A stretch of 64,000 nt of DNA from Bretschneidera sinensis (lineage: Eukaryota > Streptophyta > Magnoliopsida > Brassicales > Akaniaceae), in contig CM043702.1 of assembly GCA_023935145.1 (NCBI GenBank), positions 101,380,588 through 101,444,587 on the forward strand, given 5' to 3'. Shown one piece after another: positions 1-10,257 of this stretch. Positions within the stretch are counted from its first letter, which is position 1. Every line of letters starts with the position of its first letter. The notes under the pieces are model-generated. The model saw nothing but the letters and a program-made list of their open reading frames with translations. It made no database searches and had not been told where the DNA came from. Both the position numbers and the translations under genes were made by a program.

Positions 1-1064
1 CAAAACCATATCTCAAAGGTGGTCTGACCAGCCTTCTTTCCTGGTCCCTTGTGAGCTGATAGTCATTCTGACTCACTGCGTCATCCCCTTCTAGTTCAAC
101 CTCCTCATGAGTGTCTTGAGCTTGGCCTTCATCAATGGGCTCTACCTGGTTTGAACCCTCTTGCCTTCCTTGCTTTACCTGAACTGAATTTTCCTTGATG
201 CTATGCTCCACAAATACCAAATTGGTTTGCTCACTATCCCCTGTAGAGTTAGTTTTCTCCAAATAGAGAAATAAATGCTCATTAAAAATGACATCCCTAC
301 TTATTATGAGTTGAAATCCTTTTAGCTCTAAGGACCACAACCTATACCCCTTAACCCCTTCCCCATATCCTAGAAACACACATTTTCTAGACCTTGGGCT
401 AAGTTTATCATCCTTTTGATGTGCATACGCAACACATCCAAAAGTTCTAAGGTTGTTCAACTTAGGGGGTTTACCACTCCACATCTCCTTGGTAGTCTTA
501 AGGTCCATAGCCCTAGAGGGTGATCTATTAACCAAATATGCAGCAGTAGACACCGCTTCCCCAAAAAAACATTTGGGTAATCTGGATCCTATAATCATGC
601 ACCTAACCTTTTCCCTAAGGGTCTTATTCATCCTCTTAGTAACTCCATTTTGTTGAGGGGTTTTCACAACCGTTTTATGTCTTAGAATCCCATATAACTT
701 ATAGAATTGATCAAGTTCCTTGTTAAGAAATTCTAAGCCATTATCGGTTCTTAACACCTTAACTATCCTGCTCGTTCTTTTTCCACACCACAAATTTATT
801 CAAAGCATCTGATTTATTTTTAAGCAAATAAACCTAAACCTTTCTAAAATAATCATCAATTAAAGACAGAAAGTAAATATTACCTCCCTACGTTGGTGTT
901 CTTGCTGGCCCCTAAAGATCCACATAAATGTAGTCAAGAATGCCCTTAGACTTATGCAGTCTGATGTTGAAGCTAACCCGATGTTGCTTCCCAAGAATAC
1001 AACATTTGCATAAATCAAGTTTCTCTACCTTGTCACAACCAAGTAGACCATCCTTGCCGAGAAC
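1..1064 (-). pseudogene. Copia integrase relic (F copy 1)
   Basis: On the minus strand this corresponds to the integrase core and the integrase-RT linker of the better-preserved copy at 55184-56286. The complement of 453-656 spells the typical integrase C-terminal half (a trinucleotide-rich stretch encoding a TPQQNG-like motif near 640-660 and a LG-Y motif near 360-370). Frame changes occur near 780 and 880. At 780-880 the sequence is clearly damaged relative to copy 2. The enzyme would join element cDNA to host DNA; this copy cannot be translated whole. Confidence 0.7.
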
Positions 1065-1547
1065 TTATAGGCTCTTTAATCTCATATGTCCCAAGTGATT
1101 GTGCCAAAGAACCGCCTTATCCATCTCAGCCATCAAGTTTGCTGCTTGATCCTTGATCTTCATGTCTCTAATCATCTCATAGAGACTATCCTTCATTGCT
1201 GCTTTGATCACTATCAAAGATCCCTTGGTTACCTTGATCTTTCCTCCCTCTGCATTGTATGTGTACCCCATGGAATCTAGCTGCCCCAATGAGATCAAAT
1301 TTCTTCTCAACTCTGAAAGATATCTCACATTCCTCAGCAGCCTTGTCATTCCATCAAACATCCTCAACTGGATGTCTCCTATCCCCCTCACTTGGCAAGA
1401 AGTATCATTCCCCAGGAAAACCTTTCCATCATTGGTTTCCTTGAAATTCTTGAACCAATTTCTATGAGGACACATGTGATAAGTGCACCCAGTATCCAAG
1501 ATCCATTTCCCGCTGCCTTCTTGCCCCTTGCTCACATTTGAGCACAC
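1065..1547 (-). pseudogene. Copia protease and GAG-pre-integrase region (F copy 1)
   Basis: An open stretch of 160 codons begins within the gag-protease junction. Residues about 14-22 read WILDTGCTYHM, where DTG is the aspartic protease catalytic triplet. The C-terminal residues include LWHNHLGHM, the GAG-pre-integrase HHCC-type start that leads into integrase. The matching stretch in copy 2 is 56296-56736. The first methionine is not a true start, because copia proteases are released from a longer polyprotein. The downstream HHCC cysteines lie past the stop, so the chain is broken here. Confidence 0.8.
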
Positions 1548-1620
1548 AACAAGAACATCATCATCTTGCTTTTATGCCTTGGCAACCGAAGCCTTTCCAT
1601 TCTTGGTATGGCTTCCTCCC

Positions 1621-2218
1621 TCATCCCTCATCCATCATCATCTTTTTGCAATCTTTCTTGAAATGACCCTCCTTATGACAGTAGAAGCATCTCATTCCTC
1701 CAAATATTGGTTTAGAGTGCACTCTCCCATGGCTTTGTCCTCTACCTTGTGGTTTGTCTCGATAGTAGCCATATATGTTGTTGCCATACCGAGTTACTAG
1801 CCTTCCTCTAACGAATAACCCTTCTCCACTTGATGCTTCCCTCATCTTGGCATCAAGATTATCTTGCAACTCTTTATCAGGATCCATTTTAAAAGCAAAG
1901 ATTAGTTTCAGAAGATACCTCTTATTAGGGAGAGTCTTGGTAAGAAACAACTCATCTAGTTTCTTCCAAATGACAGTTGGATCTTTCGAGTCTCCGCACT
2001 CCCTTGTGACACTATCTGACATGTGCAGAAAGATGGTGCTATATGCCATCTTCTTCATCTCATTCCGCTGGACCTCCATGAAACTTGCTAGAAAATCGTC
2101 ATCTTCTTCAATCACCAAGTCCACCTTTTGTTACATAAGAATAGCCTTGATTTTTCGCTTCCAAAGGGCAAAGTCTCCCTTTTCCATCAAACTTCTCAAC
2201 ATTGAAGTTCGAACCCAT
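1621..2218 (-). pseudogene. Copia gag with zinc knuckle and internal deletion (F copy 1)
   Basis: Gag would form the virus-like particle and bind element RNA. The most likely start is the ATG whose complement is at 2216-2218, shortly after the PBS and leader. An in-frame TAA lies near 2130, so the uninterrupted frame is 1621-2124 (167 codons). It keeps a UBN2-type copia gag core and, near its end, a zinc knuckle CFYCHKEGHFKKDC with the CX2CX4HX4C spacing. Compared with copy 2, about 186 bp (62 codons, in frame) are missing at about 1850, where DNLD joins directly to AKMREA. Copy 2 keeps those residues but has lost the knuckle. Confidence 0.8.
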
Positions 2219-2281
2219 CTTGCAGAGAAAAACCCAAGATTTATGCCACAACCACAATTGCTTTCCAACTTCTTCTAAATC

Positions 2282-2470
2282 TCAAGAACATGATCAAAGA
2301 TTGATCTCAATACCATTCTTGAATTACCCTCAAGAACACGATCAGATATTGATCTCTACTTCGTTCTTGAATCACCTCAAGAACAAGATCAGATATTGAT
2401 CTCTACTCCCTTCTTGAATCACCTCAAGAACACGATCAGATATTGATCTCTACTCCATTCTTGAATCACC
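2282..2470 (-). repeat. Leader tandem repeat, about 4 units of 49 bp
   Basis: Four successive units share CTCAAGAACACGATCAG followed by ATATTGATCTCTACT and a copy of TTCTTGAATCAC. They lie between the PBS and the gag start, in the untranslated leader. Copy 2 of the element has only about one and a half units at 57588-57660, so the repeat number varies between copies. Confidence 0.75.
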
Positions 2471-2551
2471 CAAGAAGTTGACCTTTGATTCTTGGAGTCT
2501 CGCTCCGATACCTTATGTTCTTGCTCCGATACCAGCTGTTGTTGAACCACA

Positions 2552-2563
2552 GCTCTGATACCA
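2552..2563 (-). promoter_or_regulatory. Primer-binding site, initiator tRNA-Met type (F copy 1)
   Basis: The complement reads TGGTATCAGAGC, the standard plant retrotransposon PBS matching the 3' end of initiator tRNA-Met. It lies one base from the LTR end at 2565, as expected for minus-strand DNA priming, and fixes the element orientation. Confidence 0.9.
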
Positions 2564-2564
2564 C

Positions 2565-3417
2565 TGTTGGAAAATCATCTTCTTACGGAATCCCAGGTTG
2601 TGATCTTTCTAAACACCCAAGTCCACAATGACTTGTAAGAAACAGAACAAAAATCAAACAATCAAAGAAAGAACACAAGCAATTGTTATCGAGGTTCGGC
2701 AATGTGCCTATGTCCCCATGAGCTCCTCTGAGCTCTCTACACTAAATCAATGGAGTTCTCACAATTATAACAACACCTCTTCAAGAATCCTCTTGTTTTT
2801 AAAGAACGAAAGAAGAGCAAAAGAAATTGATAAGGATTAAGTGTTTCCTTGGAATTTTCCCTAAGAAAATTCCAATTACAAAGCCCTTGAATCCTCAATC
2901 TATACTGCTCTCTCTTAATCCCAGCCACTCTTGAATGAGTCTCTCCTGTGTTTAGTATCTTTGCACTTTTACACATCATGTGTTCTATTTCACACACATT
3001 CACATGTCATTCATATATCTCACATGTCTTTTTGATTGCTCCTAGATGACCCTTTATATAGGGCAATGACTACCTCATCCAATCTTTGAGATCAATCTCA
3101 ACCCTTAGATCTCAAGAACCAAAGACCTATGGTTCTCTAAGAGTCTAAGTAATCCTGTGCATTTTAACCAAGTCCCACGCACGATCTCAAAGTGCTGATT
3201 CAAAGGTGTTAGGTGTGCCTCTTGCTGAGGATTGGAATAGGGCGTGCTGAGGCTCAGTGCGTCGTGTTGAGGCTTGGATGGGCTGGGCTGCGGTGCCACT
3301 TGGAGGGGAGGATCCTGGACTTGCTGGAAGCCACTGCGCCCAAGGCTGAGCCATGACACACAGCCAGAACCTGATGCTGAACTCTTCATCTGTTTAATCC
3401 TTAGACAAATACTAGCA
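2565..3417 (-). repeat. 5' LTR of F copy 1
   Basis: It aligns along its length with the two LTRs of copy 2 (52610-53496 and 57722-58629). The inner end reads TGTTGG on the plus strand, and the outer end is decayed to CTAGCA where the other copies have CCAACA. A TATA-like TTTATATA sits at 3053-3060 (minus-strand promoter, shared by all three LTRs). A hairpin with arms 2849-2859 and 2865-2875 is also shared. Confidence 0.85.
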
Positions 3418-4170
3418 AAGAATTTCATATCATTGTTTGAATAATTTTCAACACTTAGATCATTTTCATAATAAGGAAAAACAAAAAAAATTTGCATGTC
3501 TTGTTCGCATTAATGTCTTTGTATCTTAATCATCATCTTTCTAACTTAAGGGAAAAAAATGTGCTGATCTCTTGCATTCACATGGTGTTTGTCATTTTCA
3601 TCATCCTCATAAAAAAATTCATCTCTTACGTGTGCGTTTTCCTTGTTTACATATTGTTTATCTTTTGCATCATTTCTATAAAAATAGAAAACAAAGAGAA
3701 AATGTTTTGGTTATACATTTTGCATGAAGTTCGTGTCCAGAATTTTCATCCAAATTGATTTAGTGTATTTCATTCCAATTTTCATCAACTTCTTAAAGAA
3801 TGGTTTGATATCCTTTCCTTACGCTTATTTCAAGGAAAAAACCAAAAATATTTTCATTGAGAGAAAATATTTTCAAAATCCATGTTTTGGGATGCCATGG
3901 GCAACTTGTTATATTACTTAAGGTTTAGATTTTGGACAAGTTCCTTGAAATTCTCAAAATCAACATTGATCCCTACTCCTTATTAATTTTTTTTTAAAAA
4001 AAAAAGATAACCACAACCTCATAGAAAGTGAAAGAATCGATTCAATGTATAGCAATCAACAAGACCCACTCGAGATGTTCAAGTAATTTTCGATATTTGT
4101 GATGATTCTACAAAAAGATGTGATGACGAAACAACAAGAGTTTATAAGGTACCAAAATAAAATAAGAGAA
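3418..4170. other. Unassigned AT-rich spacer
   Basis: No coding motif, LTR pairing or RNA gene seen. There are poly-A and poly-T runs near 3480 and 3990-4005. Short open frames here have no recognisable composition. Confidence 0.5.
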
Positions 4171-4179
4171 ATGATTAAG

Positions 4180-4910
4180 AAATTTACAATGGCACAAGTG
4201 GACATGCTAGCATATGAAAGATAATGTGTCCTTAGTGTTGAAGACTTTTGCAATGATGATCCCATGGAGATAACTCAAAGAGTATCTCTAGAAAAATCGA
4301 AAGAAAAAATCATTAAAGATATAGCCTTTGTACGTGTCAAACACCACACCTGTCATGATCAAGTTGATCCCACCCTTAATAACATTGAAACCGCAGAGCA
4401 AAATCCCTATGAGACATTCTTTGAATTCATTGCTCATTGGAGTAACATAGTGTAAGTCTATTGGCAAAGAAAACGTAGCAGAAATTAATTTTTTTATGCC
4501 AATAAACTTTCCTCTAGAAATTCTCTAGGATTCATTAGGATGAGAAATCATTCACCAAATAAGTGGACAAACTAGCTTTATGAAAGACGGTGTGTCCTTA
4601 GTTTGGAATACTTTTGAAATGATGACTCCATGGAGATAACTCAAAGAGTTCCCCTAGAAAAACCCAAAGAAAATTTATTGGAGATATAGCCTTTGTATCT
4701 ATCAAACACCACACCTGCTATGATCAACTCGACCCCACCTTTCATAACCTTAAAACCATCAAGAAAAAGCCTTATGAAACATTCTTTGAATTTATTTCTC
4801 ATTGGAATAACACAGTGTAAGTCTATCGACAGAGAAAACACAGTAGAAATTAATTTTTTTAATGCCAATAACTTCCATCTAGAAATTCTCTAGGATTCAG
4901 TAAGGATAAC
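4180..4910 (+). pseudogene. Tandemly duplicated gypsy gag-like relic
   Basis: Two units of about 370-380 bp (roughly 4185-4555 and 4556-4910) share the same order of words, for example ATGGAGATAACTCAAAGAG, then CAAACACCACACCTG, then GAAATTCTCTAGGATTCA. In the first unit a frame from 4264 to 4455 ends with a stretch resembling the tail of a Retrotrans_gag domain (NPYETFFEFIAHW, compare the family pattern E-[ST]-F-x-[ED]-[FY]-x-x-x-W). The second unit has lost this frame. The gag assignment rests on that short motif only. The duplication itself is plain. Confidence 0.45.
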
Positions 4911-5367
4911 AAATCATTCACTATAAAAGGTTAGGATTCACCATTCACTAAAGGAGTTTGGCAATGAGTGTGGCACTGAGAGCATGCTCAATATATTGAT
5001 ACCTTTGGTGAATATCAAAATGGTTTTTCATTAGAAAATTTGCACATTCTTGGGCAGATTTTTGTTGAAATTTTCTGTAACATGATGGGAAGTGCTAGTT
5101 TGTTTGATTTTTTGGATTTTTTATTCTAAAATAAGACTAAGAGAAATTTCATCAAACCACGTTTGGATGGGATAAGGTTGATGTCTGGTACTACCTTATT
5201 CTTGAATCCACATCATCATGGTATATAAACCCCTATAAGGGAAACCACTTGGAGTTTAGTTCTCCAGGAAGGACCCTCCAGTGGTTAAGTTAGAAAGTGT
5301 ACCGTGATAAAGCCAAATGATAAGCCAAGGAGAAATATAGAATTGGAAGGGAGAAGAACTGAAGTTT
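4911..5367. other. Unassigned spacer, probably element leader
   Basis: No coding region seen. Since 5368-5770 is the 3' part of a minus-strand Tat LTR, this stretch is where the leader of that copy would lie, but I find no convincing PBS next to 5368. Confidence 0.35.
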
Positions 5368-5770
5368 GTTATTGTAGGTACCACTATTTTTTGTCAATTA
5401 CCTATGCATCTAACTTATTACCCATGGTCACTCTCTTCAAGGAAAGATAATACAGAGAGGGTATGGATTACGATAAGTAGGCACATAGAAATGAGTGAAA
5501 CCTACCAAGTTTAATCTAAACCCTTAATAAGTAGTAATGAGGCTCCTATAATGGGTTCTCTTTTAATGTATTAGATAAGTGATTGTTATCATCCTAGCAT
5601 AAAAAGAAGATGACAGGTAAGGAGTCGCCATTTGACCTTGAAGGGGGTCAAATCCCTTGTCATTGGTCTGCATGAGAGATTCTAAAGCTTGGGAGATATG
5701 AGTATAAGAGAGTGAGGAATTAAAACTCTCTCTCATGCCTAGACCAAATTCCATCCCTTAGTAAAAGATA
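5368..5770 (-). repeat. Tat/Ogre-like LTR fragment (3' part), inverted
   Basis: The reverse complement follows 27590-27950 of the T1 LTR closely. Shared words include the complements of AAATCCCTTGTCATTGGTCT, GGATTACGAT and AGTGAAACYTACCAAG. It represents the last 350-400 bases of the LTR in minus orientation and ends near a GGTACC that lies beside the PBS in T1. Confidence 0.75.
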
Positions 5771-5929
5771 GATTCTTGGATCTATCAGATTTTGAATTCT
5801 ATCCAACCTATGAAACCTATCTCATGGAAAATGAATAGATCTCCATTTAATGGACATTGAGAAAGAGCAGAGGATGTATTGAGCTTTATGCACAAAAACA
5901 TGTGTGTGCCCTCAAATAGTCAATGCTAG

Positions 5930-6472
5930 AGAAGGTTACTCCTACTTTATTACCTTTACCATGATCGCTCAAGGTATGGGTACGTGTACTTAGTGAAGTA
6001 CAAATCTAAATCATTTGAAAAGTTCAAAGAATTTGGAAGAGAAGTTGAAAAGCAAACTGGGAAAGGTATTAAAGATCTTTGATCTGATCGAAAAGATAAA
6101 TATTTTTTTAATGATTTTCTTGATTATCTCAAAAAGATTGAGATTCTCTCTTAGTAGACTCCTCTTAGAATCGTACCCTATTTGATATGGTACAATCATG
6201 ATGAATTACATTGATCCTCCTATATATTTTTTGGGGATACGTTTTCCTAAATGCCGCACACTTATTGATCAAGATTCCCTCAAAGATAGCACCTAAAACA
6301 CTATATGAGATATGGAAAAGAAGGAAAACTAATCTTAAAAACTTAAGATTTGTGGTTGTCCTACTTATGGAAAGAGGTAAGTTGGGAACAATGTCTGATA
6401 AATGTAGGTTTGTGGGATATCCTAAAGGTTTAGGATATAATTTCTATTATCCTTAAGAACAAAAGATGTTTG
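5930..6472 (+). pseudogene. Copia integrase relic A, left half
   Basis: Translation in shifting frames gives a recognisable TNT1-like integrase order: YSRYGYVYLVKYKS (core strand after the first catalytic Asp), FKEFGREVEKQTGK, SDR (second Asp), a short TP, then KTLYEIWKRR and DKCRFVGYPKG near 6400-6440. Several stops and a deletion between the SDR and the DTPYE-like motif remove the third catalytic residue. The relic is cut at 6472 by element B and resumes at 22512. Confidence 0.8.
6468..6472 (+). repeat. TSD of element B, left (GTTTG)
   Basis: GTTTG precedes TGTTGACC of the 5' LTR and is repeated at 22512-22516 right after the 3' LTR. This proves the insertion boundaries. Confidence 0.9.
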
Positions 6473-6788
6473 TGTTGACCCTCACCTGTATTCTAATGAT
6501 GACAAAACACAACTGTTATTATACTAACAATACAATCTAAGTGTAGCAAGCAACAAAAGCATTCAACTAAGGATCAAAGTGCAAGAACTCAAACCGAATC
6601 AATCATTCAAGTGAAGACTAAAGAACTAGTATAGGTCTAAGGTTTTAAAACCAATGTAAGTCTCACTTGTACATTGTAATAGCTTGTTCAATGGCTCGCA
6701 CACAAAATGTTTTTAAACATAACCTTTTGATCTAATGTTTTTAAGTTAAAACTTATTTTAACAAAGAAAAACTGGGTTGGCAGATAAC

Positions 6789-6978
6789 CCAATCGACTGG
6801 GTACATATACCAGTCGACTGGTAAAATGGACAATGAGTCCCCAGTCGACTGGATGGAACATACCAGTAGACTGGTAAATTGGATAGACAGTCCCCAGTCG
6901 ACTGGTACCCTAGAAGCTTTAAAAATGAGATTTTTTCAAGAGAACCCAGTCGACTGGTATGACAACCTAGTCGATTGG
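6789..6978. repeat. CCAGTCGACTGG palindrome array, 5' LTR of B
   Basis: Seven 12-bp sites at 6789, 6810, 6841, 6863, 6894, 6946 and 6967, four of them exact. They lie upstream of the TATA box in U3, where transcription-factor sites are expected. The flanks ACC and GGT often extend the dyad. No function is known to me. Confidence 0.85.
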
Positions 6979-7072
6979 TAGTTCAAAAATATGACCGTTG
7001 GACACAAGATCTGAACTTTTAAAAGCACAATCTTTTCAAATTAAAGTCCCAACGGCCATATTAATTGATGGC

Positions 7073-7080
7073 TATATAAA
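7073..7080 (+). promoter_or_regulatory. TATA box of B LTR
   Basis: TATATAAA in a plausible core promoter; the 3' LTR keeps it at about 21922-21929. Transcription would start near 7105, placing the hairpin array about 200 nt into the RNA leader. Confidence 0.65.
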
Positions 7081-7295
7081 CCTACTCTATTGAGCATTCA
7101 ATAGAGAGCTGGAGATATTCAAAAGAGAAGAACACACACAATCAAGTCATTTACTATTTGAAACACAAAAAGCTTTGGAATATTCTTATTGAGCCATTCT
7201 TCAAGCTGTATTTTGAAAAAGAGACATTATTCAGTTGTAGAAGCTTTCATTTGTTGTCTATCTACCATTTACTTTACAACATCTTTTGTAAAGGG

Positions 7296-7358
7296 ATTAC
7301 TTCCGAAAGGAAGGGGATTACTTCCGAGAGGAAGGGGATAGCTTCCGAGAGGAAGGGC
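7296..7358 (+). repeat. Three 21-bp units folding into GNRA-loop hairpins
   Basis: Hairpins at 7300-7313, 7321-7334 and 7342-7355. Each is CTTCC, a loop, then GGAAG: a 5-bp stem closed by GAAA in the first and GAGA in the other two. Both loops obey the GNRA tetraloop rule. The array lies downstream of the TATA box, so it would be in the RNA. The 3' LTR has four units (22148-22224). Confidence 0.8.
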
Positions 7359-7644
7359 TTGTAAGGTTTGTACAACACCGGTGAAGTTGTACAACTAAGT
7401 TTCTTAGTGGATTACTTCAAGGAGGTTCCTTGAAGAGAGTGGACGTAGAGTAGGAACGAATCCGATATTGCCGAACCACTATAATCTGAGTTTGCATCCT
7501 CTACTCTTTAAACTCTTTATTTGTAGCACATTACTTGTTTTAATTGTTTGTTGCTTATACGTTTTTATAAACTTGTATTAATTCCGCAAAAGTTTTAAAA
7601 ACCCAATTCACCCCCCCTCTTGGGTTGAAACCTCAGTCTACAAT

Positions 7645-7656
7645 TGGTATCAGAGC
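7645..7656 (+). promoter_or_regulatory. Primer-binding site of B
   Basis: TGGTATCAGAGC, complementary to the 3' end of initiator tRNA-Met, two bases after the LTR end at 7642. Confidence 0.92.
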
Positions 7657-7697
7657 CTCATTCTCAATTTTAGGCTTAAAATCCTTGAGTTGATCCG

Positions 7698-9062
7698 ATG
7701 GCAGCAAATAACTACTCTGAAGGACACTCTTATACTAGACCTCCTTTGTTCAGTGGCTCCAACTATAACTATTGGAAAAACAGAATGAGAATCTTTGTCG
7801 AAGGACAAGATTATAATTTGTGGAGAGTCATTGAAGAAGGACCTAAAATTCCTTCAAAGGAAATAACTATTGCAGAGACCCATTATACAATGCCTAAACT
7901 CAAAACTGAGTACACAAACGAGGATTGTAGAATGATGTCTCTCAATAGCAGAGCAACAAGTATTTTACATTGTGCTTTAGATATTTCTGAATATAATAAA
8001 ATCTCTGCATGTGTTTCGGCTAAAGAGATATGGGATAAACTGCAAATTACATATGAAGGAACTAGTGAGGTAAAAAAGTCAAAAATCTATATGCTAGTTT
8101 TTGAATATGAATCCTTTAAAATGTCTCCTAACGAAACTATTTCTGAAATGCACTCATGGTTCACAACTATTGTAAATGGTTTAAAACTACTTGGTAGAAA
8201 TATTGAGGAGTTTAAACTAACAAGAAAAATTTTGAGATCTTTGCCACCCTCATGGAAACCAAAGAAGACAGCCATACAGGAGGCCAAAGATCTTGACAAA
8301 CTTGATGTTGAGACACTACTTGGGTCATTGTTGACATATGAGATGGAAGAAATGACTCCCATCGTCAATAATGATGAGAAGAAAAAAAAGCAAATTACTC
8401 TCAAAGCTTCTACGAGCAGCAAAGAAATGGAATCGAAAAAAGAAGAAGAGAGCAGCGAGGAAGATGGTGAAATGGCATTAATCACCAAACGATTTCACAG
8501 GTTCTTGAAGAAAAGCAAGAAACCTTACGCAAAGGATCCCACTTCGAAAAGGGAACCACTTATGTGTTATGGCTACAAGAAGCCCGGTCACATTAGGGTT
8601 GATTGTACGGTTTCAAACAAACCATACAAGAGCTTCAAAAAGAAAGCCATGATAGCAACTACTTGGAGCGATGATGAAGAAGAAGATGAGTCATCGGACA
8701 AAGAAATCGAATACAAGGAAATTGCCAACCTTTATCTGATGGCAATCGACGATGAAAGTGAGGTAACATCTTCTCCTTATTCTAAGAATAATATTGTAAG
8801 TAGTAGTGAAGTGTTGGTAGAAGTAATAAATGAAATGCATGACGAGTTAAAGAAATTTGATTCTAGAAATTCAATTCTTAAGAAAGAGGTATCATCTCTC
8901 TCTAAGGAGATGATAAGTCTTAGAGAAGAAAAAGATAAATTATCTTCTTTACTGTATGATTCTTCTCAAGATTTCCTCAAAGATGAAAATGAGAATTTAA
9001 AGAATAAAATTTTAGAATTGAATGGCACATATCTAGACTTATGCTTGGAAAAGAAAGCTTGA
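7698..9062 (+). pseudogene. B gag polyprotein, N-terminal frame
   Basis: A 454-codon frame starts at the first ATG after the PBS. Residues about 10-60 match the copia gag start (PPLFSGSNYNYWKNRM), followed by a UBN2-type capsid core to about residue 210. A charged KE-rich stretch comes next. A zinc knuckle spans residues 290-303, but it reads CYGYKKPGHIRVDC: the second cysteine is Tyr (codon 8574-8576), so zinc binding is likely lost. Residues about 370-450 are rich in Glu, Lys and Leu in coiled-coil style. The frame ends at TGA 9060-9062; a one-base shift there moves the continuation into the next frame (LDEVLSSQ onward), so this is a frameshifted gag rather than a natural end. Confidence 0.85.
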
Positions 9063-9765
9063 TGAAGTGCTTTCTTCCCAAAGATTAAGTGGAGGAAAAT
9101 CTGGTTTAGGATACTCTCCTTTGGGAAATCAAAAATCAAAAGAGAGCTTATTCATGAAAGCCTCATGTGTGAGTGAAGCCCCTACTTCAAAAACCCCTAG
9201 CAAGGTTAAAAGCGCTCCCTCAATGAATGCTAGGAAATCTAGAAATTCAAATTATCATACTAGAATGAAGTATCCTAGAAATACACATGCTTATATGTAT
9301 GCACACTCTAGAAATGCTTATACACATCCTAGAAATAACCATAATGTGCATTCTAGGAACAATATATATAATCAAAATATACACTCTGCACATGCCCATC
9401 CTAGGTATTATCATCATGGTTATCCTAGAAATAATATGCATACTCATAATAATGCTAGCATGTATCCTAGAATGCATCATCATACATTTTCTGGAAATGA
9501 CATGCATTTTCATATTCCTTACCATAAAAACATGTATCCTAAGAACTTCTATCCTAAGAATAATAGACATACACATCTAAGATATCCTAGAAATTTCAAT
9601 AACTACTATCCTAGGATTGTGCATCATCAACATGTCCTTAGATCTTCATATACTATTAAGAAAGTATGGGTCCTAAAAGGAACTGTGTTTTCTAGGACTA
9701 ACCCCAAAGGACCCAAGAAATTTTGGGTACCTAAAAGTGCAATTGTATATCCTTGTGTGATGTAG
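9063..9765 (+). pseudogene. B gag-protease linker, His/Tyr/Asn/Pro-rich
   Basis: Continues gag in the +1 frame to a stop at 9763-9765. After a Ser/Lys segment (residues 1-70 of the 232-codon frame) it becomes a repeat-like run built on YPRN, HSRN and HPRNN words with many His, Tyr, Asn and Met, up to about residue 195. It then ends with VWVLKGT and NPKGPKKFWVP, which are typical words just before the SIRE protease. The run is strongly basic. Its role is unknown; binding of RNA or metal is only a guess. The two other frames over it are also open by composition and are not taken as genes. Confidence 0.7.
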
Positions 9766-10257
9766 ATATGTCTTCACACCAAGGAGAAAGGTAACTGTTG
9801 ATACCTTGATAGTGGATGCTCAAAGCACATAACCGGTGATAAAAATGTATTCGAGGAGCTAACTCTAAGAGATGGCGGATATGTCACCATTGGAGACAAC
9901 ACCAAAATTAAGATTATCGGGCATGGAAAAGTCGGTAATGATTTCTCAACCTTAGATAATGTATTACTAGTACAAGGCCTTAAGCCAAATTTACTAAGCA
10001 TTAGTCAACTATGTGACAAAGGTAACAAAGTCACATTTGAGACCTCTCATTGTCTAGTTATAGACATCAAGAGCAACAAGATCAAATTTGTTGGCCATAG
10101 ACATGAAAATATCTATATAGTTGATTTGAAATCCTTGCATTTTGAAAATGAAAAATGTTTTCCTGCATATAGTGAAAATCCATGGCTATGGCATAGAAGG
10201 CTTGGTCATGTGAACATGAACTTGCTAAAAATTGTTTCAAGAAAAGATTTAGTCATT
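9766..10257 (+). pseudogene. B protease and GAG-pre-integrase region
   Basis: The frame shows a stop TGA at 9799-9801, where family members have Trp, then YLDSGCSKHITGD with the aspartic protease triplet DSG. Next come VLLVQGLKPNLLSISQL and, near 10185-10225, PWLWHRRLGHVNM, the first part of the HHCC zinc domain. Sequence continues to DLVI and is then cut by element C; it resumes at 16089. Confidence 0.82.

Larger units (their letters stand above)
1..3417 (-). mobile_element. Family F copia retrotransposon, copy 1 (5' part only)
   Basis: The sequence from base 1 matches 55184 onward of the complete family F copy at 52610-58629, in the same minus orientation. Reading right to left it holds the 5' LTR, a PBS, a tandem-repeat leader, gag, protease and integrase. 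The RT, RNase H and 3' LTR would lie left of the window. The order protease-integrase with a GAG-pre-integrase motif places it in Ty1/copia, TNT1/Tork-like by motif resemblance. It carries many stops and an internal gag deletion, so it is inactive. Confidence 0.85.
6473..7642 (+). repeat. 5' LTR of element B
   Basis: Starts TGTTGACC and ends CTACA just before the PBS. It pairs with 21270-22511 over its full length. It holds, in order, a palindrome array (6789-6978), a TATA box (7073-7080), a hairpin array (7300-7355) and a terminal inverted motif with arms AACCCAA 7600-7606 and TTGGGTT 7620-7626. It is 72 bp shorter than the 3' LTR, close to the sum of one fewer hairpin unit (21 bp) and one fewer palindrome unit (about 53 bp). 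Confidence 0.93.

Noticed and set aside
6789..6978. CRISPR-like regular short palindromes
   Set aside because: Plant retrotransposon LTR context, irregular spacing, repeated in both LTRs; spacers are not distinct captured sequences.
9247..9580. Two further open frames, one on each strand, rich in Met, Ile and His
   Set aside because: They overlap the gag-protease linker, whose base composition leaves all these frames open.
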